This document shows, piece by piece, positions 8,278 through 17,248 of a stretch of DNA of 64,000 nucleotides. Each line of letters starts with the position of its first letter. Position 1 is the stretch's first letter. Both the position numbers and the translations under genes were made by a program. The notes under the pieces were generated by a model. The model made no database searches, was not told where the DNA came from, and saw nothing but the letters and a program-made list of their open reading frames with translations. Source of the stretch: DATATB01 sp036268995. Its GTDB lineage: Bacteria; Planctomycetota; Planctomycetia; Pirellulales; PNKZ01. The stretch is taken from the NCBI GenBank assembly GCA_036268995.1, contig DATATB010000058.1, forward strand, positions 12,464 to 76,463, given 5' to 3'.

Positions 8278-9714
8278 TTACGCCAGGATGTCGTGGATCA
8301 CGTGGCCGTGGACGTCGGTGAGGCGGAAGTCGCGGCCGGAGTAGCGGTAGGTCAGCTTTTCGTGGTCCAGGCCCATGAGGTGCAGGATCGTGGCGTGCAG
8401 ATCGTGCACATGGGTACGGTTTTCCACAGCCGCCAGGCCAAACCGGTCGGTCGCGCCGTAGCTCATGCCGCCTTTGACGCCGGCACCGGCCAGCCAGGTG
8501 GTGTAGCCATAGTGATCGTGATCGCGGCCCTTGGCGCCTTCGGAAGTCGGAGCGCGGCCGAACTCGCCGCCCCAGACGACGAGCGTCTCGTCCAGCAGCC
8601 CCAAGCGTTTGAGATCGGTCAGCAACCCGGCGATGCCCTGGTCGCAGGCCTGGGCCAGCTTGGCATGGCCTTTTTCGATTTCGTTGTGGCCCGTGTCCCA
8701 GGCAATGTCGTAGCCGTCGATCGATAGCGACAACTGCACGACGCGCACGCCCCGCTCGATCAGCCGCCGGGCCAGCAGGCAGCCCTTGGCGTACTCGCCC
8801 TCACCGTACAGGTCGAGCGTCGCTTTGGTCTCGCCGGAAATATCAAACGCCTCGGGCACCGACATTTGCATGCGGAAGGCCATCTCCATCGCCGCGATGC
8901 GGGCTTCCAGGCTCGCATCGTGCTGCTGGCGGTCGGCGTGCAAACGATTCAACCGGCCCAGCAGTTCGATCTGGGCACGCTGGCTGTCGGCCACGACGAA
9001 GCCGTTGGTCAGATCCCGCATCACGCTTTCGGGCTTCATCTTGGCGATGTTGGCATAGCAGCCGGCATAAGCGCCGGGCAGGAAGCTGTTGCCCCAGTTG
9101 CTGAGCCCGCCCCTCGGCTGCGCTCTGGGCGACATGGCGACGAAGCCCGGCAGGTTCTGGTTTTCGGTGCCCAAACCATAGACGAGCCACGCACCCATGC
9201 TCGGCCGCGTGGGCTGCAAGTGGCCGATGTTGGCCATCAGAATGGCGCCGGCGTGCTCCGGAATGTCGGTGTGCATCGAGTGGATGAAGCAGATATCGTC
9301 CACGCACTCGGCCACGTGCGGAAAGATGTCGCTCACCCATTTGCCGCACTGCCCGTACTGCTTGAACTTGTACGGCGAGGGGAACAGACCGTTCTTGGTG
9401 TTCCGCAGCGATTTGCGATCCACTTCGGCCGGCCGCTGACCGGCATAAGCCGCGATGTCGGGCTTGTAGTCGAACGTATCGACCTGAGAAGGCCCGCCGG
9501 GCATGAACAATTGAATCACGCGTTTGGCCTTGGGCGCGAAATGCGGTGCCCGCACCGCCAGGGGCGAACCGGCGCCGCCCGCGGCCAATCCTGCATCGGC
9601 CGCCAGCGCGGGTTCGGCCGCGAGCGCAGCCAGGCCCAGCGTGCCAAAGCCGGCTCCGATCCGAGCCAGCGCATCGCGACGGGAAACAGGCAGCGTCGGA
9701 TCGCGGTGAAACAT
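8278..9714 (-). CDS. DUF1501 family protein, Tat-exported (paired)
   Basis: The 478-residue protein starts with a Tat-like signal (SRRDALARIGAGFGTLGLAALA). It contains the DUF1501 blocks LFMPGGPSQVDTFDYKP, CFIHSMHTDIPEHAGA, VWGGEFGRAP and GRDHDHYGYTTWLAGAG, and ends in VHGHVIHDILA. The gene lies 27 bp after the stop of a DUF1549/DUF1553 cytochrome-like gene on the same strand, the usual planctomycete two-gene arrangement. It probably acts in the periplasm as part of a polymer-degrading or redox system. The family's reaction is unknown. Confidence 0.92.
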   Translation of the reverse strand: MFHRDPTLPVSRRDALARIGAGFGTLGLAALAAEPALAADAGLAAGGAGSPLAVRAPHFAPKAKRVIQLFMPGGPSQVDTFDYKPDIAAYAGQRPAEVDRKSLRNTKNGLFPSPYKFKQYGQCGKWVSDIFPHVAECVDDICFIHSMHTDIPEHAGAILMANIGHLQPTRPSMGAWLVYGLGTENQNLPGFVAMSPRAQPRGGLSNWGNSFLPGAYAGCYANIAKMKPESVMRDLTNGFVVADSQRAQIELLGRLNRLHADRQQHDASLEARIAAMEMAFRMQMSVPEAFDISGETKATLDLYGEGEYAKGCLLARRLIERGVRVVQLSLSIDGYDIAWDTGHNEIEKGHAKLAQACDQGIAGLLTDLKRLGLLDETLVVWGGEFGRAPTSEGAKGRDHDHYGYTTWLAGAGVKGGMSYGATDRFGLAAVENRTHVHDLHATILHLMGLDHEKLTYRYSGRDFRLTDVHGHVIHDILA

Positions 9715-9741
9715 GGCGTTTTGACCCTCGCGTCGGGCGTT

Positions 9742-12099
9742 TTATTCCAAATACATCAATTCGCTGGCGCTCAACAGCACCTGGGCATATTGCTCCCAGA
9801 CGCTCAGCCGGTCGTCGTCGGCCGGTGGGCTGTCGAGAAACGCCAGGCCCAATTCCAGTTCCTCGGCCGTCGCCGGCCGGCCGTACAACAGCAGGTAGGC
9901 CCGGCGAATGCGGGCCGGCTGGTCGCTCGCCTCGCTGGCCAATCGCGTCGACAGTGCCTTGGCCCTGGCCGCCATGAACGAACTGTTCATCATGAACAGC
10001 GACTGCTGCGGCACGATGCTGGCCGCCCGGCCTTCGCTCGTGGCCCGAGGCACCGGAAAATCGAACAGCCGCAAAAACGTGTCGGACGAGAACTCATCAC
10101 CATTGCGGCTGACGGCCGCATACAGCGTCCGGCGCCGGCTGCCGCCAATATCGCTGATCGACGGGCCGCCAAGCGCCGGGTCCAGCTCGCCGGTTGCCTT
10201 GAGCAGCGCGTCGCGCCAAGCTTCGACATCCAAGCGCCGCGGGCTCATGCGCCACAACAGCCGGTTGTCGCCGTCGACGGCCAGCGCCCGCTCGTCGGCG
10301 GCGCTGGACATCTGATACGTGGCCGACAGCACGATCGCGCGGTGCAGTTGCTTGAGCGACCAGCCGTAATCGCCGGCGCTGGTGCCGCGGAACCTGGCGG
10401 CCAGCCAGTCCAGCAGCTCAGGATGCGACGGCTTTTCCCCCAGCGTGCCAAAATTGCTGGCCGTGCGCACCAGGCCCGTGCCGAAGTATTGCTGCCACAC
10501 GCGATTGACCATCACGCGTGCCGTGAGCGGATTCTGCGGACTGACCAACGCATCGGCCAGATCCAGCCGGCCGCTGCCGCGCGTAAAAGGTGGCGGATCG
10601 TCGCCCGCGATGATGTGCAGGAAGCGACGCGGCGCTACGGGCCCTGGCCGCTGCAAGTTGCCGCGGATGGCCACGTGCATGTCTTCGCTGCCGCGATCGG
10701 CCAGCGTGTGGACGAAGGGATATTTGTCGGGGGCCTTGCTCTTGAGCTGATCGATTTCGGCAGTCAATTCTTTCATGCGCCGCTGCTCATCGGCGGTCAA
10801 TTTGCGGTTGGCCGCGTTGCGAGCGCGGAACTTGATCGCTTTGCGCTCTTTTTCGAGCTTGTCGATTTGTTTCTTGGTCTCGTTGTAAGCTTTGACGATT
10901 TCCGGCGGAGCCAGCGGCATTTCGTCAACGGTGGTGTTGTTGAACACCCCGGCCAGCGAGTAATAGTCCACCTGCGGGTAAGGATCGAAGCGATGATCGT
11001 GGCAACGCGCGCAAGCCACGGTGAGCGCGAGCAGCCCGCGCGTGAGCGTATCGACGCGATCGTCGAGCGTTTCGCTCTTGGCCTGGCTGATGGCCTCCAA
11101 GTCGCCGCCGTCGCTGATGTAAGTCGGTCCCAGCGCCAGAAAGCCAGTCGCCACGGAATGCTCGTTGCCAAGCAGATCGCCGGCCACCTGGCGGCGCACA
11201 AACTCGTCGTACGGCAGATCATGATTCAGCGCCGCGACGACCCAATCGCGATAGCGCCAGGCATTGGGCAGCGCCGCACTATCCAAGAAGCTGCCATGGC
11301 CGTCGCTATAGCGGGCCACGTCCAGCCAGTGCCGACCCCAGCGCTCGCCATAGGCGGGCGAAGCCAGCAGCCGATCGACGAGCTGCGTCACCGCCGCATC
11401 GCGATCGCGCGCGACTGCCCGCTCGAAACGGTCGGCTTCTTCCGGCGTCGGCGGCAAGCCGGTCAGGTCGATGCACAGCCGTCGCAATAGCACGCGCGGC
11501 TCGGCCGGACGATTGGGGCTGAGGCCTGCGGCTTCGAGCCGGGCGAGAACGAAATAGTCGATCTCATGCTTGGGCCACGCGCGATCGCGCACGGCCGGCA
11601 GCGCCGGATCGGCGATCGGCTGCCAGGCCCAATGAGCCTTGCGCAGTGCCGGCCAGTCGTAGGTTTTGCCCGCTGCGATGGGCTGTTCGTCCGCTTCGCC
11701 GGGCCAGGGAGCTCCCAGTTCGACCCATTTCACGAGCACCGCCACCTGGTTGGCCGAGAGTTTGCCGGTGGGCGGCATTTCGCTCGTCTGCCAGCGAATG
11801 GCTTGGATCAGGTTGCTGGCCTCGGGCTTGCCGGGCACGATCGCCTGGCCCGAGTCGCCGCCCGCCAGCGCCGCCTGCCGCGAATCGAGCCGCAGCCCGC
11901 CTTGCAGCACTTTGGCTTTCGCGCTGTGGCACTTGTAGCAATGCTCGGCCAGCAGCGGCCGCACCTGCGACTCGAAGAATTCGGCCTGCTCAGGCGTCAT
12001 TTCGTCGGCCAATAGCCAGCCGGGCAGCGCGGCGCAGATCGCCAGGCCGGCGATCATCGTGCGGAGATCGTGAAGGCGCAGTCGCAACACGGGCGGCAC
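9742..12099 (-). CDS. Planctomycete cytochrome c-like / DUF1549 / DUF1553 protein
   Basis: The 785-residue exported protein has a signal peptide over about residues 1-31. It then has a PSCyt1-type domain with a c-type haem motif (C54-YK-C57-H58) and a distal Met candidate in TSEMPPTGKLS. DUF1549 follows at about 140-350 (RVLLRRLCIDLTGLPPTPEE, YGERWGRHWLDVARYSD, CARCHDHRFDP, a second CxxCH). A Lys/Glu-rich coiled-coil-like stretch covers about 390-440. DUF1553 occupies about 510-770 (NPLTARVMVNRVWQQYFG, HPELLDWLA, RRLDVEAWRD). Role: presumed periplasmic redox partner of the DUF1501 protein encoded next. The start shown is a GTG; an in-frame ATG at 12057 is an alternative. Confidence 0.9.
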   Translation of the reverse strand: MPPVLRLRLHDLRTMIAGLAICAALPGWLLADEMTPEQAEFFESQVRPLLAEHCYKCHSAKAKVLQGGLRLDSRQAALAGGDSGQAIVPGKPEASNLIQAIRWQTSEMPPTGKLSANQVAVLVKWVELGAPWPGEADEQPIAAGKTYDWPALRKAHWAWQPIADPALPAVRDRAWPKHEIDYFVLARLEAAGLSPNRPAEPRVLLRRLCIDLTGLPPTPEEADRFERAVARDRDAAVTQLVDRLLASPAYGERWGRHWLDVARYSDGHGSFLDSAALPNAWRYRDWVVAALNHDLPYDEFVRRQVAGDLLGNEHSVATGFLALGPTYISDGGDLEAISQAKSETLDDRVDTLTRGLLALTVACARCHDHRFDPYPQVDYYSLAGVFNNTTVDEMPLAPPEIVKAYNETKKQIDKLEKERKAIKFRARNAANRKLTADEQRRMKELTAEIDQLKSKAPDKYPFVHTLADRGSEDMHVAIRGNLQRPGPVAPRRFLHIIAGDDPPPFTRGSGRLDLADALVSPQNPLTARVMVNRVWQQYFGTGLVRTASNFGTLGEKPSHPELLDWLAARFRGTSAGDYGWSLKQLHRAIVLSATYQMSSAADERALAVDGDNRLLWRMSPRRLDVEAWRDALLKATGELDPALGGPSISDIGGSRRRTLYAAVSRNGDEFSSDTFLRLFDFPVPRATSEGRAASIVPQQSLFMMNSSFMAARAKALSTRLASEASDQPARIRRAYLLLYGRPATAEELELGLAFLDSPPADDDRLSVWEQYAQVLLSASELMYLE

Positions 12100-12175
12100 C
12101 TCAACAACTGCTAGCTGTCAGTCCCGGCTTGCTGGCAGGACGCCAGCGGCCGCGACTCGGGGGTAGGGCTGGACG

Positions 12176-13432
12176 CTACGGTTTTGCAACCGGGGGACTA
12201 TGTTCGATCTTCGTGGGTTTTTCGCCGGCGAGTTTGGCAATTCGCTCAGCCATCGATTGTACCGCTTCGGATCCTAAATGCACGCCGCAATCCAACCGAA
12301 AATGCCGCGTCTGGCCGGCCGCTAGCTTGGGCACGCGACCGTGCTGGCGCTCGATGCGGCGATTGAACGGAAAGCCGGTGGCCGGTTCTAAGCCGGTAAC
12401 GTATCCATCGGCTCGCTCGGCCGTATTCTTCCAAATCGTCAGATAGGGAAGTTCCTCAACATTCCAGGTGAGCGAGGCCGCACGGTCGCCGGCGGCATTT
12501 TGTAACATCACGCTGGTGCGATGCTCCGCGTCGGCTCGCGGCCGGGCCAAGTACACCTGCTCGACAAAGCCCGGCGTCGGCCCGGCATACGTGGCGTAGT
12601 CGTTGATGCCTTTGGCCGCTTGCTCGTTCATCGGCGCCACGCTCTCTAGGGCTGCCACGACCTTGGCTCCCTTCTCCAGCAGCGGCGCGCCGTAGTTCAC
12701 ATGATAGATGAGCTGAAACTCCTGCGGCGTGCCGCCCCGATTGGTCACCGCGTCTTCAATTCGAAACGAATCCGAACCGGGCACGGTCGACAGCTCGGTG
12801 ACCAGTTCCAGCTTCGGCCCGAAAAACAGCCGTTCGTGTACTACGCCGCGTAGCCGCACCCGGTGCGGTGGCCGGCGATCGATCAGCACTTCCACCAGCG
12901 AGGCGGGCGTGTTGCCGATCTTGCCGTGCAGCGTCAGGTCCATCTCGGCCTGCTCGCCCGTGTTCGTGGTGAACACGTCGCGGCCCGGATGGCCGGCAAA
13001 TTCCAGCCCGCAGCGCACCATCCACTCGTTAAAGCCATCGAGCCAACCCAGCCCGCCGCGGCTTTCCAAATCGACGAAACTGGGATGCACGACTTCCTTG
13101 ACGGGCGATTGCCAGCCCAAGCGAAAACTGCCGCGCAGCACTTCCAGGATATTCATGCCGCGCGTGGGAATGACCGTGATGGCCAGCCGCCCGTTGTCGA
13201 TCACGACCAGCTCGACCCCCTCCTGCTTGCCGCCATGCAACAGGCGTTTGGAGATCGACCACGGCAGATCGGCCGGCAGATCGAGATTTTCGTTGGTCAC
13301 CCGGAACGACTCGGCCCGCTCGCTAGTGCGCGCATCACTGAGCACGTAGTGCCACGCGCCATCGTCAGCCGCCTGCAGCGGAGTTACCGACAGCATGACG
13401 ATGAATACAGCAAACAAAGGTCGAGTATGCAT
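12176..13432 (-). CDS. Exported DUF4432-like protein (aldose 1-epimerase fold)
   Basis: Taking the ATG at 13432 gives 418 residues with a clean signal peptide (LFAVFIVMLSVTPLQA). The longer open frame only translates the repeat upstream. The core contains VVIDNGRLAITVIPTRGMNILEV, FVDLESRGGLGWLDGFNEWMVRCGLEFAG and HGKIGNTPAS, typical of DUF4432 proteins, which adopt the galactose mutarotase fold. A late ERQHGRVPKLAAGQTRHF segment also fits. It probably binds or epimerises a sugar in the periplasm. Catalytic residues were not assigned. The gene follows the AroE homologue on the minus strand, separated from it by a long inverted repeat. Confidence 0.8.
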   Translation of the reverse strand: MHTRPLFAVFIVMLSVTPLQAADDGAWHYVLSDARTSERAESFRVTNENLDLPADLPWSISKRLLHGGKQEGVELVVIDNGRLAITVIPTRGMNILEVLRGSFRLGWQSPVKEVVHPSFVDLESRGGLGWLDGFNEWMVRCGLEFAGHPGRDVFTTNTGEQAEMDLTLHGKIGNTPASLVEVLIDRRPPHRVRLRGVVHERLFFGPKLELVTELSTVPGSDSFRIEDAVTNRGGTPQEFQLIYHVNYGAPLLEKGAKVVAALESVAPMNEQAAKGINDYATYAGPTPGFVEQVYLARPRADAEHRTSVMLQNAAGDRAASLTWNVEELPYLTIWKNTAERADGYVTGLEPATGFPFNRRIERQHGRVPKLAAGQTRHFRLDCGVHLGSEAVQSMAERIAKLAGEKPTKIEHSPPVAKP

Positions 13433-13457
13433 GAATAGTTCCAGCAAAAATGATTTC

Positions 13458-13662
13458 ACCACAGAGGCACAGAGAAAAAACGAAAACAATTGAACAGAAG
13501 ATCGCGAAGAGCGCTAAGAAGAAGGTGAAGAAGAAAAAAAGAAGAGTGGGAAGGTCAGTCATCTTCCTTTTTCCTACTTCCTTTCCTCCTTTCTTCGCGC
13601 TCTTTGCGGTCTTCTGTTCAAATTGTCTTCGTTTCTCTCGGTGTCTCTGTGCCTCTGTGGTT
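13458..13662. repeat. Long inverted repeat of the ACCACAGAGGCACAGAG type
   Basis: The left arm (from 13458, ACCACAGAGGCACAGAGA...) and right arm (to 13662, ...TCTGTGCCTCTGTGGT) are imperfect reverse complements of about 65-70 bp. They include the GAACAGAAGATCGCGAAGAGCGC / GCGCTCTTTGCGGTCTTCTGTTC pair. The centre is purine-rich on one side and pyrimidine-rich on the other. Half-copies are visible at 21957-21986 and 32668-32695. It sits between aroE and the DUF4432-like gene and has no coding role. Confidence 0.85.
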
Positions 13663-13684
13663 CTCGTCTTCTTTTTTTTCTTCC

Positions 13685-14545
13685 TCACCCAGCGCCGAAA
13701 ATCTCTTCCAGCCGGGCGCGCATCACGCCGGGCTCGACGTCGATGCCGGTCCAATACTTGATGCTGATCACGCCTTGGTTGACGAGCATGCCCAGGCCGT
13801 CGATGGCTGTCAACCCGCGGGCGGCGGCTTCGCGCACCAGCCGCGTGCGCGGCGGATTGGGGATCACGTCGGCCACGACGGTGCCCGGGGCGAGCGAATC
13901 CAAATCGAGCGGCACGCGGGCATTCACGTCGGGAAACAGCCCGATCGACGTGGCCTGCACGACGATATCGGTGCCATTGGGAACTCGATAGTCGCCCTGC
14001 CATTGGGCAAAGCTGGCCCGGGCGGGCGTCTTGTTGGCAATCAACTCGGCCAGCTGCTGGCCGCGCTCGCGTGAGCGATTGACCACGATGATTTCGCTCA
14101 CGCCGGCCAGAGCCGTTTCCACGCCGATGGCCCGAGCCGCGCCGCCAGCGCCCAGCAGCACCAACTTCTTGCCGCGGGGATCGACATGCTCGACGAGTGA
14201 CAGGACAAAGCCTTTGCCGTCGGTGTTTTCGCCGATGTACTGCCCTCCGCGCCGCACGACACAGTTCACCGCGCCCATGATGGCCGCCGACTCGCCTAGG
14301 CCATCCAGATGCTGGATCACGGCCACTTTATGCGGCAGCGAGCAGTTGAACCCGGCCCAGCCCATCGCGCGGGCTCCGCGCACGGCGTCGGCAAGCTTTT
14401 CGGGCGGCACTTCGCAATTGATGTAGCGCCAATCCAGGCCGTGATGCCGATAGGCGGCCTCGATCATGGCCACCGTGGGATTTTCGGCGGCCGGCTGAGC
14501 GAACGAGCCGGTCAACTGGCTGAGGAAGTTCAACGCATCGGTCAT
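13685..14545 (-). CDS. aroE: Shikimate dehydrogenase family protein (AroE)
   Basis: The 286-residue protein has the AroE layout. A substrate-binding domain contains GFNCSLPHK (catalytic Lys) and GAVNCVVRRGGQYIGENTDGKGF (catalytic Asp in NTDG). An NADP-binding Rossmann fold follows (LVLLGAGGAARAIGVETA, then VVNRSRERGQQLAEL with an NRS/R motif typical of NADP specificity). Near the C-terminus is DGLGMLVNQGVISIKYWTG. AroE reduces 3-dehydroshikimate in the chorismate pathway. The usual N-terminal H-S-x-S-P shikimate-binding serines are replaced by QPAAENPT, so this may be a divergent quinate/shikimate dehydrogenase subfamily. No other chorismate gene is nearby. Confidence 0.85.
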   Translation of the reverse strand: MTDALNFLSQLTGSFAQPAAENPTVAMIEAAYRHHGLDWRYINCEVPPEKLADAVRGARAMGWAGFNCSLPHKVAVIQHLDGLGESAAIMGAVNCVVRRGGQYIGENTDGKGFVLSLVEHVDPRGKKLVLLGAGGAARAIGVETALAGVSEIIVVNRSRERGQQLAELIANKTPARASFAQWQGDYRVPNGTDIVVQATSIGLFPDVNARVPLDLDSLAPGTVVADVIPNPPRTRLVREAAARGLTAIDGLGMLVNQGVISIKYWTGIDVEPGVMRARLEEIFGAG

Positions 14546-14622
14546 GGAAATAGTTGCTCGACAAACAGGCCGCGGGTTAAAGTGGCCGCCAATCTAGCAG
14601 GAACTCCTTCACTGGCAAGCAA

Positions 14623-15672
14623 ATGCAAAATTCTCCGTGCCGAATGCTGACTGCCGGCTTTCGACTCGCGTGCGGCGTACTCCTGGCGTTGTGGCTCACG
14701 GGCGCGTCCGGCTGTGGCCCAGCCGCCGCGAGTCCGAGCATGCGCCGCTTGTCGGAATCCGACAAATCGACCGACAAGGGCACGATCGGCCTGTCGGTGC
14801 TGACGCTCACCAATCCGTTCTTCAAAGAAATCGCCGACGAGTTTACCCTCGCGGCCGAAAAGCAGGGCTACCGGGTTGTGGCCGTCAGCGGCGATTTTGA
14901 CGTGGCCCGGCAGCAGAACCAGGTGAAGGATTTTATCGTGCGGCAGTCGGCCGCGATCGTGCTGTGCCCGTGCGACTCGCGGGCCATCGGCCCTGCCATC
15001 CGGGAAGCCGATGCGGCCGGCATTCCGGTGTTCACGGCCGATATTGCCTGCCTGGCGCCGGGCGCCAAAGTCGTGTCGCACATCGCCACCGACAACTACG
15101 GCGGCGGCAAGCAAGCGGCCGACGCCATGATCGAGGCGCTGGGGCCCGCCGGCGGCAAGGTGGTGATTCTCGATTACAAACAGGCCGAAAGCTGCCTGCT
15201 TCGAGTCAAAGGCTTCAAAGAAGTCATCGAGCGGCACAACGCGGCCCATCCGCATGCCGCGGTACAGGTCGTTTCGGAGTTGCCCGGCGACGGCCAGAAG
15301 GACAAGGGCTACAAAGCGGCCGAAGATGCGCTGCAAGCCCATCCCGATCTGGCCGGCGTGTTCGCCATCAACGATCCGTCGGCCTTGGGCGCTCGAGCCG
15401 CGATCGAAAAGGCGAACAAGACGGCCCAAGTGAAGATCATCGGCTTCGACGGTCAGCTCGACGGCAAGCAGGCGATCCGCGATGGCAAGATCTACGCCGA
15501 TCCAATCCAGTTTCCCGACCGCATCGCCAAGCTGGCCGTCGACAGCATCGTCCGCTATTTCGACGGACAAAGCGTTCCGCCCCAGCAGTTGATCCCCACG
15601 GCCCTCTACCGGCAAGCCGACGCGAGAAGGGAAATGGGGAGTGAAAAGTGGACAGTGAAAAGTGAAAAATGA
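14623..15672 (+). CDS. Sugar ABC transporter substrate-binding lipoprotein (RbsB-like)
   Basis: The 349-residue protein has a lipoprotein signal (LLALWLTGASGC) and a Peripplasmic-binding (Peripla_BP_4) fold. GTIGLSVLTLTNPFFKEIADEF is followed by IVLCPCDSRAIGPAI, DNYGGGKQAADAMIEAL, GVFAINDPSALGARAAIE and IIGFDGQLDGKQAIRDG. This matches ribose/galactose-type binding proteins delivering monosaccharides to an inner-membrane transporter. The ATPase and permease genes follow directly. An in-frame ATG at 14644 gives a more compact signal peptide. The last 11-13 residues (GSEKWTVKSEK) and the stop codon are read from a palindromic repeat (15640-15735), so the original C-terminus has been replaced or extended. 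Confidence 0.9.
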   Translation: MQNSPCRMLTAGFRLACGVLLALWLTGASGCGPAAASPSMRRLSESDKSTDKGTIGLSVLTLTNPFFKEIADEFTLAAEKQGYRVVAVSGDFDVARQQNQVKDFIVRQSAAIVLCPCDSRAIGPAIREADAAGIPVFTADIACLAPGAKVVSHIATDNYGGGKQAADAMIEALGPAGGKVVILDYKQAESCLLRVKGFKEVIERHNAAHPHAAVQVVSELPGDGQKDKGYKAAEDALQAHPDLAGVFAINDPSALGARAAIEKANKTAQVKIIGFDGQLDGKQAIRDGKIYADPIQFPDRIAKLAVDSIVRYFDGQSVPPQQLIPTALYRQADARREMGSEKWTVKSEK

Positions 15673-15735
15673 CGAGCGTCCAGCCAGCGCCGCCCGGTCC
15701 CCCACTTTCCACTTTTCACTTTTCACTTTTCACTT
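15640..15735. repeat. AGTGAAAAGTG hairpin repeat, copy 1
   Basis: A left arm of AGTGAAAAGTG-type units (15640-15671) and a right arm of CACTTTTCACTT units (15700-15735) form a long A/T-rich stem. A GC-rich loop of about 28 bp separates them. It supplies the stop codon of the binding-protein gene and lies just ahead of the ATPase start at 15755. Other copies are at 41082-41169 and 57341-57437. Confidence 0.85.
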
Positions 15736-15754
15736 AAGTCCACCATCGTTCCCC

Positions 15755-17248
15755 ATGCCGCACTCCCGTACACCTCTGCTCGAAATGCGTGGCATCCGCA
15801 AGTCGTTTCCGGGCGTGCAGGCGCTGTCGGGCATCGATCTGGAATTGCACGCGGGCGAAGTGCTGGCGCTGCTCGGCGAAAACGGGGCGGGCAAGAGCAC
15901 GCTCATCAAGACGCTCGGCGGCGCGCATCGGCCGGACGAGGGCGGCATCTTCATCGATGGCCAGCCCTGGGCCATCGATAGCCCGGCCGAGTCGGCCCGC
16001 GCGGGCATCGCCATCATCTACCAGGAATTCAACCTGGTGCCGGCCTTGAGCGTGCGCGAGAACATCTTTCTGGGACGCGAGCAGACCCGCTGGGGCTGGG
16101 TCGACCGCCGCGATCAGCGCCGCCGTGCGCTCGAACTGCTCGGGCGGTTGGGTGCTGACATCGATCCGGACACTCCCTGCGGCCGGCTGTCGGTGGCCGG
16201 GCGGCAACTGGTGGAAATCGCCAAAGCGCTTTCGCAGAATGCCCGGGTGCTGGTCATGGACGAACCGACTGCGCCGCTGGCTCCGCCCGAGGTCGCGGCC
16301 TTGCTGCGGCTGGTGGGCGAGCTGCGCTCGCAGCAGATCGGCATCATCTTCATCAGCCATCGACTGGACGAGATTTTCGCCATCGCCGATCGCATCACCA
16401 TTCTGCGCGACGGCCGCCACGTGGCCACGTACCCGACGCGCGATGCGACCCGGCAGCGATTGATCGAAGACATGGTCGGCCGGCCGCTGGAAGCCGAGTT
16501 TCCGGCCCGGCAAGCCTCCATCGGGCAGCCGCGGCTGGAAGTCGCCGCGCTCTCGGCCGGCCAGCGCGTGCGCGACGTGTCGTTTGCCGTCCGCTCGGGC
16601 GAGGTGCTGGGGCTCACGGGCCTGGTGGGCTCGGGCCGTACGGAGACGGCCCGGTTGATTTTTGGTGCCGATCGGCGCGATGAGGGCACGATCCGGCTCG
16701 ATGGCCGCGAGCTGAACATTCGCGGTCCGCGCGATGCCATTGCCGCCGGCCTGTGCTTGTTGACCGAAGATCGGCAGCAGCAAGGGCTGGTGCTCAAGCG
16801 TTCGGTGCTGGAGAATTTCGGCCTGCCGAACTTGTCGCGTTTGTCGCGCTGGGGACTGGTGCGCGGCCGGCAAGAGCGGGCCGCTTTTGGCCGTTATGCG
16901 GAGCAGCTGCGCATCCGCGTTCGCAACTCTGGCCAGCGGGCGCGCGACTTGTCCGGCGGCAACCAGCAGAAGGTGGTGCTGGCCAAGTGGCTCGAAGCGA
17001 ACTGCCACGTGCTGATTTTCGACGAACCCACGCGCGGCATCGACGTCGGGGCGAAGTACGAGATTTACCTGCTGATGAACCAACTGGCGGCCCAAGGCAA
17101 GGCGATCGTGCTCATCAGCAGCGAACTGCCCGAGGTGTTGGGCATGGCCGACCGCATCCTGGTGATGCACTCCGGCCGCATCGCCGGTGAAATTGCCGAC
17201 GCCCGCGGCGCGACGCAACAACAAATCATGGAATTGGCGGTCGGATGA
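15755..17248 (+). CDS. Sugar ABC transporter ATP-binding protein (RbsA/MglA-like, two ATPase domains)
   Basis: The ATG at 15755 gives 497 residues, the normal length for RbsA-type double ATPases. An upstream in-frame start would translate the repeat. NBD1 has Walker A GENGAGKST, a degenerate signature LSVAGRQLVEIAKAL and Walker B VLVMDEPT. NBD2 has the usual degenerate P-loop GLVGSGRTE, an intact LSGGNQQKVVLAKWL signature and IFDEPTRGIDVGAKYEIY. This asymmetry is normal for carbohydrate-uptake ATPases (CUT2). It energises import of a monosaccharide with the flanking binding protein and permease. Its stop overlaps the permease start by four bases (ATGA), indicating translational coupling. Confidence 0.93.
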   Translation: MPHSRTPLLEMRGIRKSFPGVQALSGIDLELHAGEVLALLGENGAGKSTLIKTLGGAHRPDEGGIFIDGQPWAIDSPAESARAGIAIIYQEFNLVPALSVRENIFLGREQTRWGWVDRRDQRRRALELLGRLGADIDPDTPCGRLSVAGRQLVEIAKALSQNARVLVMDEPTAPLAPPEVAALLRLVGELRSQQIGIIFISHRLDEIFAIADRITILRDGRHVATYPTRDATRQRLIEDMVGRPLEAEFPARQASIGQPRLEVAALSAGQRVRDVSFAVRSGEVLGLTGLVGSGRTETARLIFGADRRDEGTIRLDGRELNIRGPRDAIAAGLCLLTEDRQQQGLVLKRSVLENFGLPNLSRLSRWGLVRGRQERAAFGRYAEQLRIRVRNSGQRARDLSGGNQQKVVLAKWLEANCHVLIFDEPTRGIDVGAKYEIYLLMNQLAAQGKAIVLISSELPEVLGMADRILVMHSGRIAGEIADARGATQQQIMELAVG

